Shown here piece after piece: positions 8,971-18,602 of a DNA stretch of 64,000 bases (the stretch's first letter is position 1; every line of letters begins with the position of its first letter). A program made the position numbers and the translations under genes. The stretch is from NCBI GenBank assembly GCA_963692955.1, contig OY843587.1, positions 186,001-250,000 on the forward strand, written 5' to 3'. This DNA comes from UBA5158 sp963692955 (GTDB lineage: Bacteria; Pseudomonadota; Gammaproteobacteria; DSM-16500). The notes under the pieces are model-generated. The model did no database searches. It had not been told where the DNA came from and saw only the letters and a list, made by a program, of their open reading frames with translations.

Positions 8971-10351
8971 TCACGATATTTTTCACGTTATCAAAGATCC
9001 CGTGCATGGCACGATGCAATTTAAATCGACGGAAGATAATTGGATAAAACCTTTTATCGACAGTCCGAATTTTCAGCGTTTGCGGCATATCAAACAATTA
9101 GGCATGGGCGATTATATTTTTCCGGGTGCCGTGCACACGCGCTTTAATCATTGCTTGGGTTGTAGTTATGTCGCGAGTCAAATCGCGAATAAAATTGGCT
9201 TGCCGGACGCGGAACGGCAGCTAGTGATTATCGCCTGCTTGTTGCATGACATTGGGCATGGCCCGTTTTCGCATGCGTTCGAAGATATTTTTCATCATAA
9301 ATTAATCCGGCATGAAGCGTGGACGCCGTTTTTTCTCGCGGAATACCGCAGTTCTGAATTTTTTTCCGCTTATAATAAGCGTAATCCGCAGCACCCATTA
9401 AGCGATGAAAAATTCCATCAAATCGAAGATATGATTATGCACCGCTCGTCAAAAAATCGCGTGCTAGCGGATATCGTTTCGTCGCAAATGGATTCCGACC
9501 GCTTAGATTATTTGTTACGCGACAGCCATTTTTGCGGCGTGACGTACGGGCAATTCGATTTTCGCTGGATGTTAAATTGCATGGCGATCGTGAATTCTAA
9601 ACACGGCGAACGCTTAGGCGTCACGCACAAAGGCATCGGCGGTGTCGAGCATTATTTAATGGCGCGGCGGTTGATGACCCGCAACATCTATCATTCGCAA
9701 AAAAAACTCGCGCTAGAATCGTATCTAATAAAATTATTAGTCTATTTGTCGGAAAGTTTAAAAACGTACGCGCCGTTCGCGGAAATCAAAACTACGCGCT
9801 TAGGAAAGTTTTTAATGCACGCGCATATGTTTAATCAAAAAATTAAAAGCGCGGACCACGTCGAAAAACACAAACAAGATTTTTTACAACAAAATTACGC
9901 GACTTATAAAGAACTTTGCGATTACGATATTTTTTCCGTCGTTAAACAATTAGCGGCGATGACGGACACGCATCCCGCGGCGCAATTAGCGCAGCGCATT
10001 CAATTCCGCCAAATGCCCAAAATCATCCGTTTAGATTACGTGGATATCAAAATCGCGGAACACTGGCTGGAAGAATTCAAACGCGCGCATCCGCATGATG
10101 TGCAAGATTGGCAAATCACCGTGATCAAGACGCCGCATCAATCTTACACGATCGAAGAAGACCCGATTTTAGTAATGAATGAACAAGGCGTGGCGAAGCC
10201 CATCAATGAAATGTCGCTGATGATTAACGCCATTTCGGATAAATATGAAAACACGGCGTTTTTGTGTATCGACGCCGCGGTCGTGGAAAACCCCACCATC
10301 AAAGAAATTATCAATAAATTCACTCAAGACAGCGCGGCGCTACTCTCATAA
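8963..10351 (+). CDS. HD-domain phosphohydrolase, SAMHD1/dNTPase-like
   Basis: A 462-residue metal-dependent HD enzyme resembling SAMHD1-type dNTP triphosphohydrolases. FQRLRHIKQLG, the HTRFNH segment (His58 region), ACLLHDIGHGPFSHAFE with the His95-Asp96 pair, and DSDRLDYLLRDSHFCG with the fourth metal ligand (Asp177 or Asp179) match the H-HD-D pattern in order. The C-terminal 250 residues, rich in charged residues, may be a nucleotide-sensing or oligomerisation region. It is translationally coupled to the macrodomain gene. dNTP hydrolysis is the likely activity, but other nucleotides are possible. Confidence 0.87.
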   Translation: MTSHDIFHVIKDPVHGTMQFKSTEDNWIKPFIDSPNFQRLRHIKQLGMGDYIFPGAVHTRFNHCLGCSYVASQIANKIGLPDAERQLVIIACLLHDIGHGPFSHAFEDIFHHKLIRHEAWTPFFLAEYRSSEFFSAYNKRNPQHPLSDEKFHQIEDMIMHRSSKNRVLADIVSSQMDSDRLDYLLRDSHFCGVTYGQFDFRWMLNCMAIVNSKHGERLGVTHKGIGGVEHYLMARRLMTRNIYHSQKKLALESYLIKLLVYLSESLKTYAPFAEIKTTRLGKFLMHAHMFNQKIKSADHVEKHKQDFLQQNYATYKELCDYDIFSVVKQLAAMTDTHPAAQLAQRIQFRQMPKIIRLDYVDIKIAEHWLEEFKRAHPHDVQDWQITVIKTPHQSYTIEEDPILVMNEQGVAKPINEMSLMINAISDKYENTAFLCIDAAVVENPTIKEIINKFTQDSAALLS

Positions 10352-10432
10352 GGGGCTTTAAAAGATAAGAATTTAAGCAAATCTAGTGTATAATTCCAAT
10401 CTGATTTAACGACAAACGAATAGGTTCACGAT

Positions 10433-11812
10433 ATGGCTTTAAGTACAGTCATCCTTGCCGCGGGACAAGGCAAGCGCATGCATTCCGACATCCCAAAAGT
10501 ATTACACCGCTTAGCTGGCAAGCCCTTGCTGGAACACATTGTGCAGACCGCGCATTCGTTAAGCTCAGAAACACCCATCGTCGTTATCGGCCATGAGAGT
10601 GAAAAAATCCAACACGCGTTGGCGCATCTCAATGTGCAATGGGTCACGCAAGACCAGCAATTAGGTACCGGCCATGCCGTGCAGCAAGCGCTGCCCTTTA
10701 TCAACGCTGAGTTACCTGTGTTAGTGCTTTACGGTGACGTGCCGTTAGTAGCGTCCAGCACGCTAAAAAAATTCATCGCGGCCACGCCTAAAGATGGCAT
10801 TGGTATTTTAACAGCTTTGTTGCCGGACCCTGCAGGGCTAGGGCGCATCGTGCGCGACAAAACCGGCAAAATCATTCGTGTCATCGAAGAAAAAGACGCT
10901 GACGTCGCCGAACTCAATATCAAAGAAATTAATTCCGGCATTTATCTCATTCCCGCGCCGCTCTTAAAAAAATGGCTGCCGACTTTAACCAATCAAAATA
11001 CGCAAAAAGAATATTACCTAACTGACATCATCGCCAAAGCCCGTGCAGAAAATATTTCGATTCACAGCCAAGCACCCGCGGCGTTCGAAGAAGTGTTAGG
11101 CGTCAACGACCGCGCGCAACTCGCCGCGCTCGAACGTTATTACCAAAACCTTTACGCGCAAAAATTAATGCGTCAAGGCGTCACGTTAATGGATCCCGCG
11201 CGCGTTGATATCCGCGGTGAATTAACCGTGGGCGCGGACGTTACCATCGACATCAATGTTATTTTTGAAGGTCATGTCAAAATCGGCAATCGCTGCAGCA
11301 TCGGTCCGAACACCGTGTTGCGCAACGTCATCATCGGCGATCACGTGGAAATTAGAGCGAATTGCGTCATCGACGGCGCGGAAATTTCCGAACATTCTAT
11401 CGTCGGGCCATTCACGCGGTTACGCCCAGGCACGGTGTTAGGTCCAGAAACGCATGTCGGTAATTTCGTGGAAATTAAAAATAGCGACGTGGGCTTAGGC
11501 TCCAAAGTAAATCACTTAAGTTACATCGGCGACGCTGAAATCGGCAAACACGTGAACATCGGCGCGGGCACGATTACTTGTAATTATGACGGCGCGAACA
11601 AGCACCGCACAGTGATTGAGGATTACGCTTTCATAGGTTCCGACACGCAATTAATCGCGCCCGTCACCATCGGCGCGAGCGCGACGATAGGCGCGGGTTC
11701 CACCATCACGAGAGACGCGCCCGCGCATGAATTAACGATTTGCCGCACGCCGCAGCGCACCATCAAAAATTGGCAAAGACCGAAAAAGAAAAACGAAAAC
11801 AAGGAATCGTAA
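10433..11812 (+). CDS. glmU: Bifunctional UDP-GlcNAc pyrophosphorylase / GlcN-1-P acetyltransferase
   Basis: Makes UDP-N-acetylglucosamine for peptidoglycan and lipid A by acetylating GlcN-1-P and then transferring UMP. The 459-residue protein has an N-terminal nucleotidyltransferase domain (LAAGQGKRMHSDIPKVLH near residues 8-25) and a C-terminal left-handed beta-helix built of hexapeptide repeats (about 250-440, including NHLSYIGDAEIG and CNYDGANKH). Length matches E. coli GlmU (456). glmS follows 2 bases after its stop. A possible -10 TATAAT lies at 10389-10394 without a clear -35. Confidence 0.97.
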   Translation: MALSTVILAAGQGKRMHSDIPKVLHRLAGKPLLEHIVQTAHSLSSETPIVVIGHESEKIQHALAHLNVQWVTQDQQLGTGHAVQQALPFINAELPVLVLYGDVPLVASSTLKKFIAATPKDGIGILTALLPDPAGLGRIVRDKTGKIIRVIEEKDADVAELNIKEINSGIYLIPAPLLKKWLPTLTNQNTQKEYYLTDIIAKARAENISIHSQAPAAFEEVLGVNDRAQLAALERYYQNLYAQKLMRQGVTLMDPARVDIRGELTVGADVTIDINVIFEGHVKIGNRCSIGPNTVLRNVIIGDHVEIRANCVIDGAEISEHSIVGPFTRLRPGTVLGPETHVGNFVEIKNSDVGLGSKVNHLSYIGDAEIGKHVNIGAGTITCNYDGANKHRTVIEDYAFIGSDTQLIAPVTIGASATIGAGSTITRDAPAHELTICRTPQRTIKNWQRPKKKNENKES

Positions 11813-11814
11813 TT

Positions 11815-13647
11815 ATGTGCGGAATTGTCGGCGCGGTCGCTGAACGTAACATCGAACGCGTGTTGTTGGATGGTTTGAAACGTTTGGAATATCGCGGGTA
11901 CGATTCCGCCGGCATCGCCGTCATCACTTTCGCTGATGAATTGCTGCGCGTGCGCGCCAAAGGCAAAGTACGCGAGTTGGAATTAGCGTTAAATAATTCT
12001 ATGCTGCACGGCAACACTGGCATCGCGCATACGCGCTGGGCGACGCATGGCGTACCTTCTGAACAAAACGCGCACCCGTTAACTTCCGCCGATGAAATCG
12101 CTGTCGTTCACAACGGTATTATTGAAAACCATCAACAACTGCGCGCGGCGCTCACCAAAAAAGGCTACCGCTTCACGTCCGAAACCGACACCGAAACCAT
12201 CGTTCATTTACTTCATCATCATTATTCGCAAACACAAGATTTATTAGCCGCGACCAACGCCACGATCGCCGAACTAGAGGGCGCTTACGCGCTGGGAATT
12301 ATTTCCGCGCGTCATCCCGAGCGCTTAATCGCCGTGCGCCAAGGCAGTCCGTTAGTGATCGGCAAAGGCGACAATGAAAACTTTATCGCTTCCGATCCGC
12401 TGGCGTTATTGCAGGTGACGCAGCAATTTTATTATTTAGAAGACAATGACATCGCCGATATCACGCAACATAAAATCGATATTTATTCGGCGCATAAATT
12501 AGTCGAGCGCAAGCTGCATACGTTGGAATTAAAAAACGAATCCACCGACCGCGGCGCGTACCGTCATTACATGGTGAAAGAAATTAACGAGCAGCCAGAA
12601 GCCGTGGCCGCGTGCCTGGAAGGCCGCGCCGGTAAAACACGCATGCTGGAGAACGCGTTTAGTTTCCGCGCCAGCGAAATTTTTCCAACCATTAAACATG
12701 TGCAATTCGTCGCTTGCGGCACGAGTTTCCACGCCGCGCTGGTCGCGCGTTATTGGCTGGAAGCGTTAGCGGGCATCTCTTGTTCGGTGGAAGTCGCGAG
12801 TGAATTCCGTTACCGCAAACCAGTCGTGCCGGCTAACGCTTTGTTCGTGTGTCTCTCGCAATCGGGTGAAACCGCGGATACTTTAGCCGCCCTGCGTTTA
12901 GCGAAAAAAATCGGTTACTTAAGCACGCTGGCGATTTGTAACGCGCCGGAGAGTTCGTTAGTGCGCGAATCGGATTTACAATTTATGACGCGCGCGGGCA
13001 TCGAAATTGGCGTCGCGTCGACGAAAGCGTTCACCACACAGTTAACCGCGCTAATGATGTTTACTATTTCGTTAGGCCGTTTAAATCAAATGAGCGCGGA
13101 AACCGAAGCGCATTTAGTCACGCAATTGCATTTACTGCCGGAATTAATCCGCACCGCGTTGAAACAAGACTTACCGATCAAACAATTAGCGGTGCGCTTC
13201 GCCGATAAAGAGAACGCTTTATTTCTCGGCCGCGGCGCGATGTTTCCCGTGGCGCTGGAAGGCGCGCTGAAGTTAAAAGAAATTTCTTACATTCACGCCG
13301 AAGGTTATCCCGCGGGTGAATTGAAACATGGGCCGCTGGCGTTAGTCGATAAGAACATGCCAGTGATCGCGGTCGCGCCGTACGATGATTTGCTGGAAAA
13401 AATCAAATCCAATTTACACGAAGTACGCGCGCGCGGGGGTGAGTTATTTGTTTTTACCGACAATAAGACTGCGGTGAGTGAAAATTCCACGGATACGCAT
13501 ATTATTGAAATGCCGGTGGTGGATCCGGTGTTGGCACCGATTGTTTACACGATTCCGCTGCAATTATTGGCTTATCATGTCGCGGTGTTGAAAGGGACGG
13601 ATGTGGATCAGCCGCGTAATTTGGCTAAGTCGGTGACTGTGGAGTAA
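11815..13647 (+). CDS. glmS: Glutamine-fructose-6-phosphate aminotransferase (isomerising)
   Basis: First enzyme of the hexosamine pathway, making GlcN-6-P from Fru-6-P and glutamine. I place the start at the ATG at 11815, so that after Met removal Cys2 (MCGIVGAV) is the glutaminase nucleophile. AAGGAA lies upstream, and a longer frame into glmU is rejected for this reason. The 610-residue product has the N-terminal glutaminase domain (RWATHG), two SIS sugar-isomerase domains (CGTSFHAA, SQSGETADT) and the typical C-terminal PRNLAKSVTVE. No glmS ribozyme is expected or seen, because glmU directly abuts it. Confidence 0.97.
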   Translation: MCGIVGAVAERNIERVLLDGLKRLEYRGYDSAGIAVITFADELLRVRAKGKVRELELALNNSMLHGNTGIAHTRWATHGVPSEQNAHPLTSADEIAVVHNGIIENHQQLRAALTKKGYRFTSETDTETIVHLLHHHYSQTQDLLAATNATIAELEGAYALGIISARHPERLIAVRQGSPLVIGKGDNENFIASDPLALLQVTQQFYYLEDNDIADITQHKIDIYSAHKLVERKLHTLELKNESTDRGAYRHYMVKEINEQPEAVAACLEGRAGKTRMLENAFSFRASEIFPTIKHVQFVACGTSFHAALVARYWLEALAGISCSVEVASEFRYRKPVVPANALFVCLSQSGETADTLAALRLAKKIGYLSTLAICNAPESSLVRESDLQFMTRAGIEIGVASTKAFTTQLTALMMFTISLGRLNQMSAETEAHLVTQLHLLPELIRTALKQDLPIKQLAVRFADKENALFLGRGAMFPVALEGALKLKEISYIHAEGYPAGELKHGPLALVDKNMPVIAVAPYDDLLEKIKSNLHEVRARGGELFVFTDNKTAVSENSTDTHIIEMPVVDPVLAPIVYTIPLQLLAYHVAVLKGTDVDQPRNLAKSVTVE

Positions 13648-13950
13648 GTCTTGCATTTGCTGCGCGCAATAATAAAGCCATTTCAAAAAATATCAAATGT
13701 CTCACTGAGCTATAGTCTTAATATCTGCCCACGGTATTTAACTCAAATATTACAGTCCCAACCGGACAAATTACTTCAAAGCTGAGCTGGCTATTGAAGT
13801 CCATGCAACTCATTATCTACTAATATCCTTGTATAATAGCCAAAAGATGGCTATAATTACCTTGTATTTTAGCCAAACGTAGCCTGAAATCACCCCTTAT
13901 TTTGCCCAAAAATTGATATTAAACATAACCTATTAATAAATAAGTATATT
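13648..13950. other. AT-rich intergenic region between glmS and the DUF4143 ATPase gene
   Basis: A 303-base gap with no convincing gene on either strand. It is clearly more AT-rich than glmS and matches the composition of the ATPase gene that follows, suggesting it came in with that gene. Its distinctive content is the direct-repeat block at 13827-13911, listed separately. No clear terminator for glmS is visible. Confidence 0.6.
13827..13911 (+). repeat. Three degenerate direct repeats, possible operator
   Basis: Three related copies begin at 13827 (CCTTGTATAATAGCCAAAA), 13860 (CCTTGTATTTTAGCCAAAC) and 13895 (CCTTATTTTGCCCAAAA), spaced 33 and 35 bases. The first contains a short inverted repeat, ATAGCCA-AAAGA-TGGCTAT. 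A spacing of about three helical turns on one DNA face, just upstream of a gene, suggests a regulator-binding array. A function is inference only. Confidence 0.5.
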
Positions 13951-15279
13951 ATGTATAGAGACATCATAAAAGATTTAATGAATTGGAAGAGCCAAACTCA
14001 TCCTATGCCCTTACTGTTGAGAGGAGCAAGGCAAGTTGGTAAAACGTACATCATCGAAAAATTTGCTCGTGAGAATTTCGATAGAATTGTTACAATCAAT
14101 TTTGAATTACAACCGGAGTTGAAGCCCTGTTTTGAAGATTTAAATCCCACTGAAATTATCAACCGCGTATACCTAATTACTCAACAAAAAATCGTTCCAC
14201 AACATACTTTATTATTTTTAGATGAAATTCAAGATTGTCCAAACGCTATACGTGCCCTACGCTATTTCAAAGAATTAATGCCGCAACAGCATGTGATTGG
14301 TGCGGGATCATTATTAGAAATTACGTTGAATGATGCCGAATTTCGTATGCCGGTTGGAAGAATTCAATCACTCTATTTGAAACCGTTATCTTTTAAAGAA
14401 TTTTTAGTCGCAAGCGGTAATCAGCAATTACGAGAATGGATAGAGAATCTAGATTTAGAATCGAAAATAGATAATGTTGTGCATGAGCATTTATTAGAAT
14501 TAGTCCGTGAGTATATGGTATTAGGTGGTATGCCTGCGGTGTTGCAAAATTATAATACGTCAAATGACTTGAGTTCTTGTCAAACTATACAAACAGGCTT
14601 GTTGAACACATACAGACAGGATTTTGGAAAATATGCTAAACGTTCTGATCATCGCTATTTACAAAGATTATTTGAGCGTATTCCGGGCTTGATAGGAGAA
14701 ACTTTTAAATATAGTAAAGTTGATCCCGAGATGAAATCCCGAGATTTGAAAGACGCGTTATATCTGCTACAAAACGCTGGGTTAATTTATTCAGTCTATA
14801 GCAGCGCAGCCTCAGGTTTGCCTCTTTCGAGTCAAATAAATGAAAAGAAATTTAAAATTTTATTTTTAGATATCGGACTTGTTATGCGCTCAACAAAATT
14901 GAATGCAGCGTTACTGATGAATGAAGATATATTGTTAGTTAATCGCGGTATGTTAGCAGAGCAATTTGTAGGACAGGAAATGCTAGCCTATTTACCCCGC
15001 CAAGAAGAGGGTAGCTTATTTTTTTGGTCAAGAGATAAAAAGTCAAGTATGGCAGAAGTAGATTACGTAACGGACGTAGATAATAAAATTATCCCTATTG
15101 AAGTGAAAGCTGGTGCAACTGGCCACTTAAAATCGCTCAAAATATTTATCCAGGAAAAAAATTCAAATATTGGCATACGATTTTCGCAGCATAAATTGAG
15201 CTTACATGACAATGTCTTGTCTTTACCGTTATACATGGTTGGTGAAATTGACCGGCTGGTTAAACATTTAAATTTATAG
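13951..15279 (+). CDS. AAA-type ATPase with C-terminal DUF4143-like domain
   Basis: A 442-residue member of the common prokaryotic AAA_14/DUF4143 ATPase family of uncertain role. The Walker A GARQVGKT lies at residues 25-32, Walker B LLFLDEIQD at about 87-95, and the C-terminal AEVDYV...PIEVKAG pattern is typical of the DUF4143 end and resembles a PD-(D/E)XK nuclease core. Base use is AT-rich and lacks the cgcg-rich look of its neighbours, suggesting horizontal acquisition. It is convergent with pyrD, 11 bases apart. Confidence 0.88.
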   Translation: MYRDIIKDLMNWKSQTHPMPLLLRGARQVGKTYIIEKFARENFDRIVTINFELQPELKPCFEDLNPTEIINRVYLITQQKIVPQHTLLFLDEIQDCPNAIRALRYFKELMPQQHVIGAGSLLEITLNDAEFRMPVGRIQSLYLKPLSFKEFLVASGNQQLREWIENLDLESKIDNVVHEHLLELVREYMVLGGMPAVLQNYNTSNDLSSCQTIQTGLLNTYRQDFGKYAKRSDHRYLQRLFERIPGLIGETFKYSKVDPEMKSRDLKDALYLLQNAGLIYSVYSSAASGLPLSSQINEKKFKILFLDIGLVMRSTKLNAALLMNEDILLVNRGMLAEQFVGQEMLAYLPRQEEGSLFFWSRDKKSSMAEVDYVTDVDNKIIPIEVKAGATGHLKSLKIFIQEKNSNIGIRFSQHKLSLHDNVLSLPLYMVGEIDRLVKHLNL

Positions 15280-15290
15280 CATGAAAAGAA

Positions 15291-16328
15291 TCATGAAAAA
15301 GGTCTGTGTGTATCAATGGGCAACGATTGTAATCCATCTGCAACCTCGCGCACTAAATTGGGTCCGTGATAAATCAAACCCGAATACAACTGCACCAGCA
15401 CCGCGCCTGCCGCTATTTTTTCGCGGGCGTCATCAACGTTCATAATGCCACCTGCAGCGATGATTGGAATTCTATCTTGCAGGTTCAACGCTAATTCACG
15501 CAACATTTCCGTCGCCGGAGCAAACAAGGGCTTTCCACTCAAACCACCATCCAACGCGGCATCTATTGTATTCAATCCTGCACGTCCTAACGTCGTATTC
15601 GTTGCGATCACTGCGTCGATATTTTCTTCCAACATGATGTCGCTAATTTCTCGCACTTGCTCACGCGTTAAATCCGGCGATAACTTCAACGCCAGCGGCA
15701 CGTATTTCTGATGCTGATCGGCGATGTTTTTTTGTTCCGCCTTTAATGTTTTCAACAACGATCTGAGCGCGTCGCCATGCTGTAAGTCACGTAAGTTTTG
15801 TGTATTCGGTGAAGAAATATTTATCGTGACATAACTTGCGTACGGCCACACACGCTGCAAACAATATAAATAATCCGCTGCCGCTGCCGCCAGCGGGGTC
15901 GTGGCGTTTTTACCGATATTGACGCCTAGAACCCCTCTGTATTTTATCCGCCGTAAACGCTCGACTAAATAATCGCAGCCTTTGTTGTTAAAACCTAAGC
16001 GGTTAATTATTCCTTCTTCTTTTACTAACCGAAACATACGCGGCGGCGGATTTCCCGGCTGCGGTTTTGGCGTCACCGTTCCCACTTCGATAAATCCAAA
16101 ACCTAACGCCGCCAGCGCGTCGATGTAATCGCCGTTTTTATCCAGACCGGCCGCGAGCCCAACGGGATTGGTAAACGTCAGACCCATGACCACACGCGGA
16201 GCGGCAATTGGCGCGGGAAAAAATCGCGTTAATCCGGCGCGGTGCGCCCAGCTCAAACTACGCAGGGTGACGTGATGCGCCGTCTCAGGATTTAATTGGA
16301 AAAGAAATTTTTTCAGATAGGAATACAT
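15291..16328 (-). CDS. pyrD: Dihydroorotate dehydrogenase (quinone), class 2
   Basis: Oxidises dihydroorotate to orotate in pyrimidine synthesis, passing electrons to quinone at the inner membrane. The 345 residues include the N-terminal helical quinone/membrane-binding segment (YLKKFLFQLNPETAHH) found only in class 2. The flavin barrel carries NPVGLAAGLDKNGD and the ISSPNTQNLRDLQ motif with the catalytic Ser. It is followed by GLSGKPL and the phosphate-binding AAGGI. It lies 17 bases downstream of the uvrD-family helicase gene on the same strand. Confidence 0.95.
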   Translation of the reverse strand: MYSYLKKFLFQLNPETAHHVTLRSLSWAHRAGLTRFFPAPIAAPRVVMGLTFTNPVGLAAGLDKNGDYIDALAALGFGFIEVGTVTPKPQPGNPPPRMFRLVKEEGIINRLGFNNKGCDYLVERLRRIKYRGVLGVNIGKNATTPLAAAAADYLYCLQRVWPYASYVTINISSPNTQNLRDLQHGDALRSLLKTLKAEQKNIADQHQKYVPLALKLSPDLTREQVREISDIMLEENIDAVIATNTTLGRAGLNTIDAALDGGLSGKPLFAPATEMLRELALNLQDRIPIIAAGGIMNVDDAREKIAAGAVLVQLYSGLIYHGPNLVREVADGLQSLPIDTHRPFS

Positions 16329-16345
16329 GGAGTGTTTCCAAAACT

Positions 16346-18514
16346 TTACAACGGCGTAACGAAACTCGCGATCATCAACTTGGTGCCAGCTTTTTCAAAG
16401 CGTACTTGAATGCGCGCGTGTTCACCGCTGCCTTCAAGTTTCAACACCGTGCCTTCGCCAAAACTATGATGTGATACGCGTTGACCGATGCGGATGCCCG
16501 TGTCGCTGACTTGTTGTTGTGTGAAACTTCCGCGCGCGTAATCACGCGTATACGCGGACGACACTTTTGTTTGCACGCGTACTTGGTCTAAACAATCCTC
16601 AGGAAGTTCGCTTAAAAACCGCGATGGCCGGTGGTAGACTTCTTTACCGTGCAAGCGCCGTACTTCCGCGTACAACATATATAATTTTTGCATCGCGCGC
16701 GTCATGCCGACATAACACAAGCGGCGTTCTTCTTCCAAGCGGTTGGGGTCTTCCGCCGACATGTAATGCGGAAACAAACCTTCTTCCACCCCCGCCATAA
16801 ACACGACGGGAAATTCCAACCCTTTCGCCGAATGCAGTGTCATCATTTGCACGCAATCTTCATACGCCGCCGCTTGTTCTTCGCCGGACTCCAACGCGGA
16901 ATTCGCTAAGAACGCGATCAGCGGCGCGGTATTGTCTAATTTTTCCGACGCTAATTCGAATTGCCGCGCGGCGTTGACTAATTCTTCTAAGTTTTCTAAA
17001 CGCGATAAGGCTTTTTCGCCTTTCTCTTTGCGCACATGCTCGATGAGGCCGCTGTTTTGAATAACATGTTCCGTCATTTCAAATAACGCCATGCCTTCGG
17101 TATCTTTCGCGAGCGTGTTGATCAATAGTAAAAAATTATTTAGCGCGTTGGCCGCGCGTGCCGTAAAGACACTTTGCTCGAGCAGCGCGGTGGAGGCACG
17201 CCACAACGAAACTTGATTTTGCTGCGCGAATTCACGCAGCGCGACGACGGTTTTATCGCCGATACCGCGCGTGGGCGTATTCACGACGCGTTCAAAGGCG
17301 CCGTCGTCATCACGGTTGCTCACTAAACGCAAATAACCCAACGCGTCTTTGATTTCCGCGCGTTCATAAAAACGTAAGCCGCCGTACACGCGGTAGGGCA
17401 CGCCGTATTGCATTAACGCTTCTTCAATCACCCGTGATTGCGCGTTCGAACGATAGAGTATCGCCGTTTCACGTAATTTATTGCCGTCGCGTTGCCAATC
17501 GCGGATGCGGTTAACGATAAAGCGCGCTTCATCTAAATCATTAAAGCCCGCGTACACGGTGATGAGTTCGCCGCGCGCGCCATCGGTCCATAATTCTTTG
17601 CCTAAACGGCCGGTATTATTTTCGATTAAACAATTGGTGGCTTTGAGAATGGTGCCGGTCGAGCGGTAATTTTGTTCTAAACGCGTCACCATCGCCCCGG
17701 GAAAATCTTTGCTGAAACGATGGATGTTTTCAATTTTCGCGCCGCGCCAGCCATAAATAGATTGGTCGTCATCGCCGACGATCATGACAAAACCGGTTTT
17801 GCCCGCGAGTAAACGTATCAACGCATATTGCACCGCGTTAGTATCTTGGAATTCATCGACTAACACGCAGCGGAAGCGTTGCTGGTAGTGCGCCAATATA
17901 TCCGGATGCGTTAACCAAAGTTTATGGACTTTCAACAGCAAGTCGGCGAAATCGATCAAGCCGCCGCGCTGACAAGCTTCTTCATAAGCGCGGTAAATCT
18001 TAATCATGGTGCGGGTGGTCACATCATTGTTGTCGGGGATGTGCTGCGACTCTAACCCTTCATCTTTTTTACCATTAATAAACCATTGGGCTTGCTTCAC
18101 CGGCCAACGGTCTTCATCTAATCCCAAGCCTTGAATCACCCGTTTCAACAGCCGGTATTGATCGTCCGAATCTAAAATTTGAAACCCTTCCGGCAGGTTC
18201 GCGTCTTTCCAATGCATGCGCAGCAAGCGGTGGGCGATACTATGAAACGTGCCTATCCACATGCTTTTTGACGATACCCCCATCAGGGCATCGATGCGTC
18301 CGCGCATTTCATTGGCGGCTTTATTGGTAAACGTCACCGCGAGAATATTAAACGGCGATAAACCTTCCGCCTCAATCAGCCACGCGATGCGATGCACGAG
18401 CACCCGGGTTTTACCGCTGCCGGCGCCGGCCAGAATTAACTGGTGATTTAACGGGGCGGATACCGCTTCACGCTGGGCGTCATTCAGAGAATCTAGTATG
18501 ATAGGACTGGTCAT
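16346..18514 (-). CDS. uvrD: DNA helicase II, UvrD/Rep superfamily 1A
   Basis: 3'-5' DNA helicase used in nucleotide excision and mismatch repair. The 722 residues match E. coli UvrD (720). SF1A motifs appear in order: Q motif LNDAQREAVSAP, Walker A AGAGSGKT (29-36), motif II DEFQDTN, motif III GDDDQSIYGWRGA, motif IV QNYRST and motif V TLHSAKGLEFPVVF. The C-terminal region ends in the tudor-like segment (RIGQRVSHHSFGEG) that binds RNA polymerase in UvrD and PcrA. Assignment to UvrD rather than Rep rests on that tail. Confidence 0.95.
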   Translation of the reverse strand: MTSPIILDSLNDAQREAVSAPLNHQLILAGAGSGKTRVLVHRIAWLIEAEGLSPFNILAVTFTNKAANEMRGRIDALMGVSSKSMWIGTFHSIAHRLLRMHWKDANLPEGFQILDSDDQYRLLKRVIQGLGLDEDRWPVKQAQWFINGKKDEGLESQHIPDNNDVTTRTMIKIYRAYEEACQRGGLIDFADLLLKVHKLWLTHPDILAHYQQRFRCVLVDEFQDTNAVQYALIRLLAGKTGFVMIVGDDDQSIYGWRGAKIENIHRFSKDFPGAMVTRLEQNYRSTGTILKATNCLIENNTGRLGKELWTDGARGELITVYAGFNDLDEARFIVNRIRDWQRDGNKLRETAILYRSNAQSRVIEEALMQYGVPYRVYGGLRFYERAEIKDALGYLRLVSNRDDDGAFERVVNTPTRGIGDKTVVALREFAQQNQVSLWRASTALLEQSVFTARAANALNNFLLLINTLAKDTEGMALFEMTEHVIQNSGLIEHVRKEKGEKALSRLENLEELVNAARQFELASEKLDNTAPLIAFLANSALESGEEQAAAYEDCVQMMTLHSAKGLEFPVVFMAGVEEGLFPHYMSAEDPNRLEEERRLCYVGMTRAMQKLYMLYAEVRRLHGKEVYHRPSRFLSELPEDCLDQVRVQTKVSSAYTRDYARGSFTQQQVSDTGIRIGQRVSHHSFGEGTVLKLEGSGEHARIQVRFEKAGTKLMIASFVTPL

Positions 18515-18602
18515 AGCGGCTTATTGTATAAGGAATTTTTTTAAATGAATATCGAAATGAATCCCGCCGCTATCTTCATCACAAAATAACAGAAGACATT
18601 TT

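Noticed and set aside
11337..11352. CACGTG core in glmU as a second parS site
   Set aside because: The flanks do not fit TGTT...AACA. The same applies to the CACGTG cores near 11549, 42822 and 60574.
18545..18589. 15-codon frame (MNIEMNPAAIFITK) before engB, preceded by AAGGAA
   Set aside because: Too short, no regulatory codons or attenuator structure around it; chance is likely.
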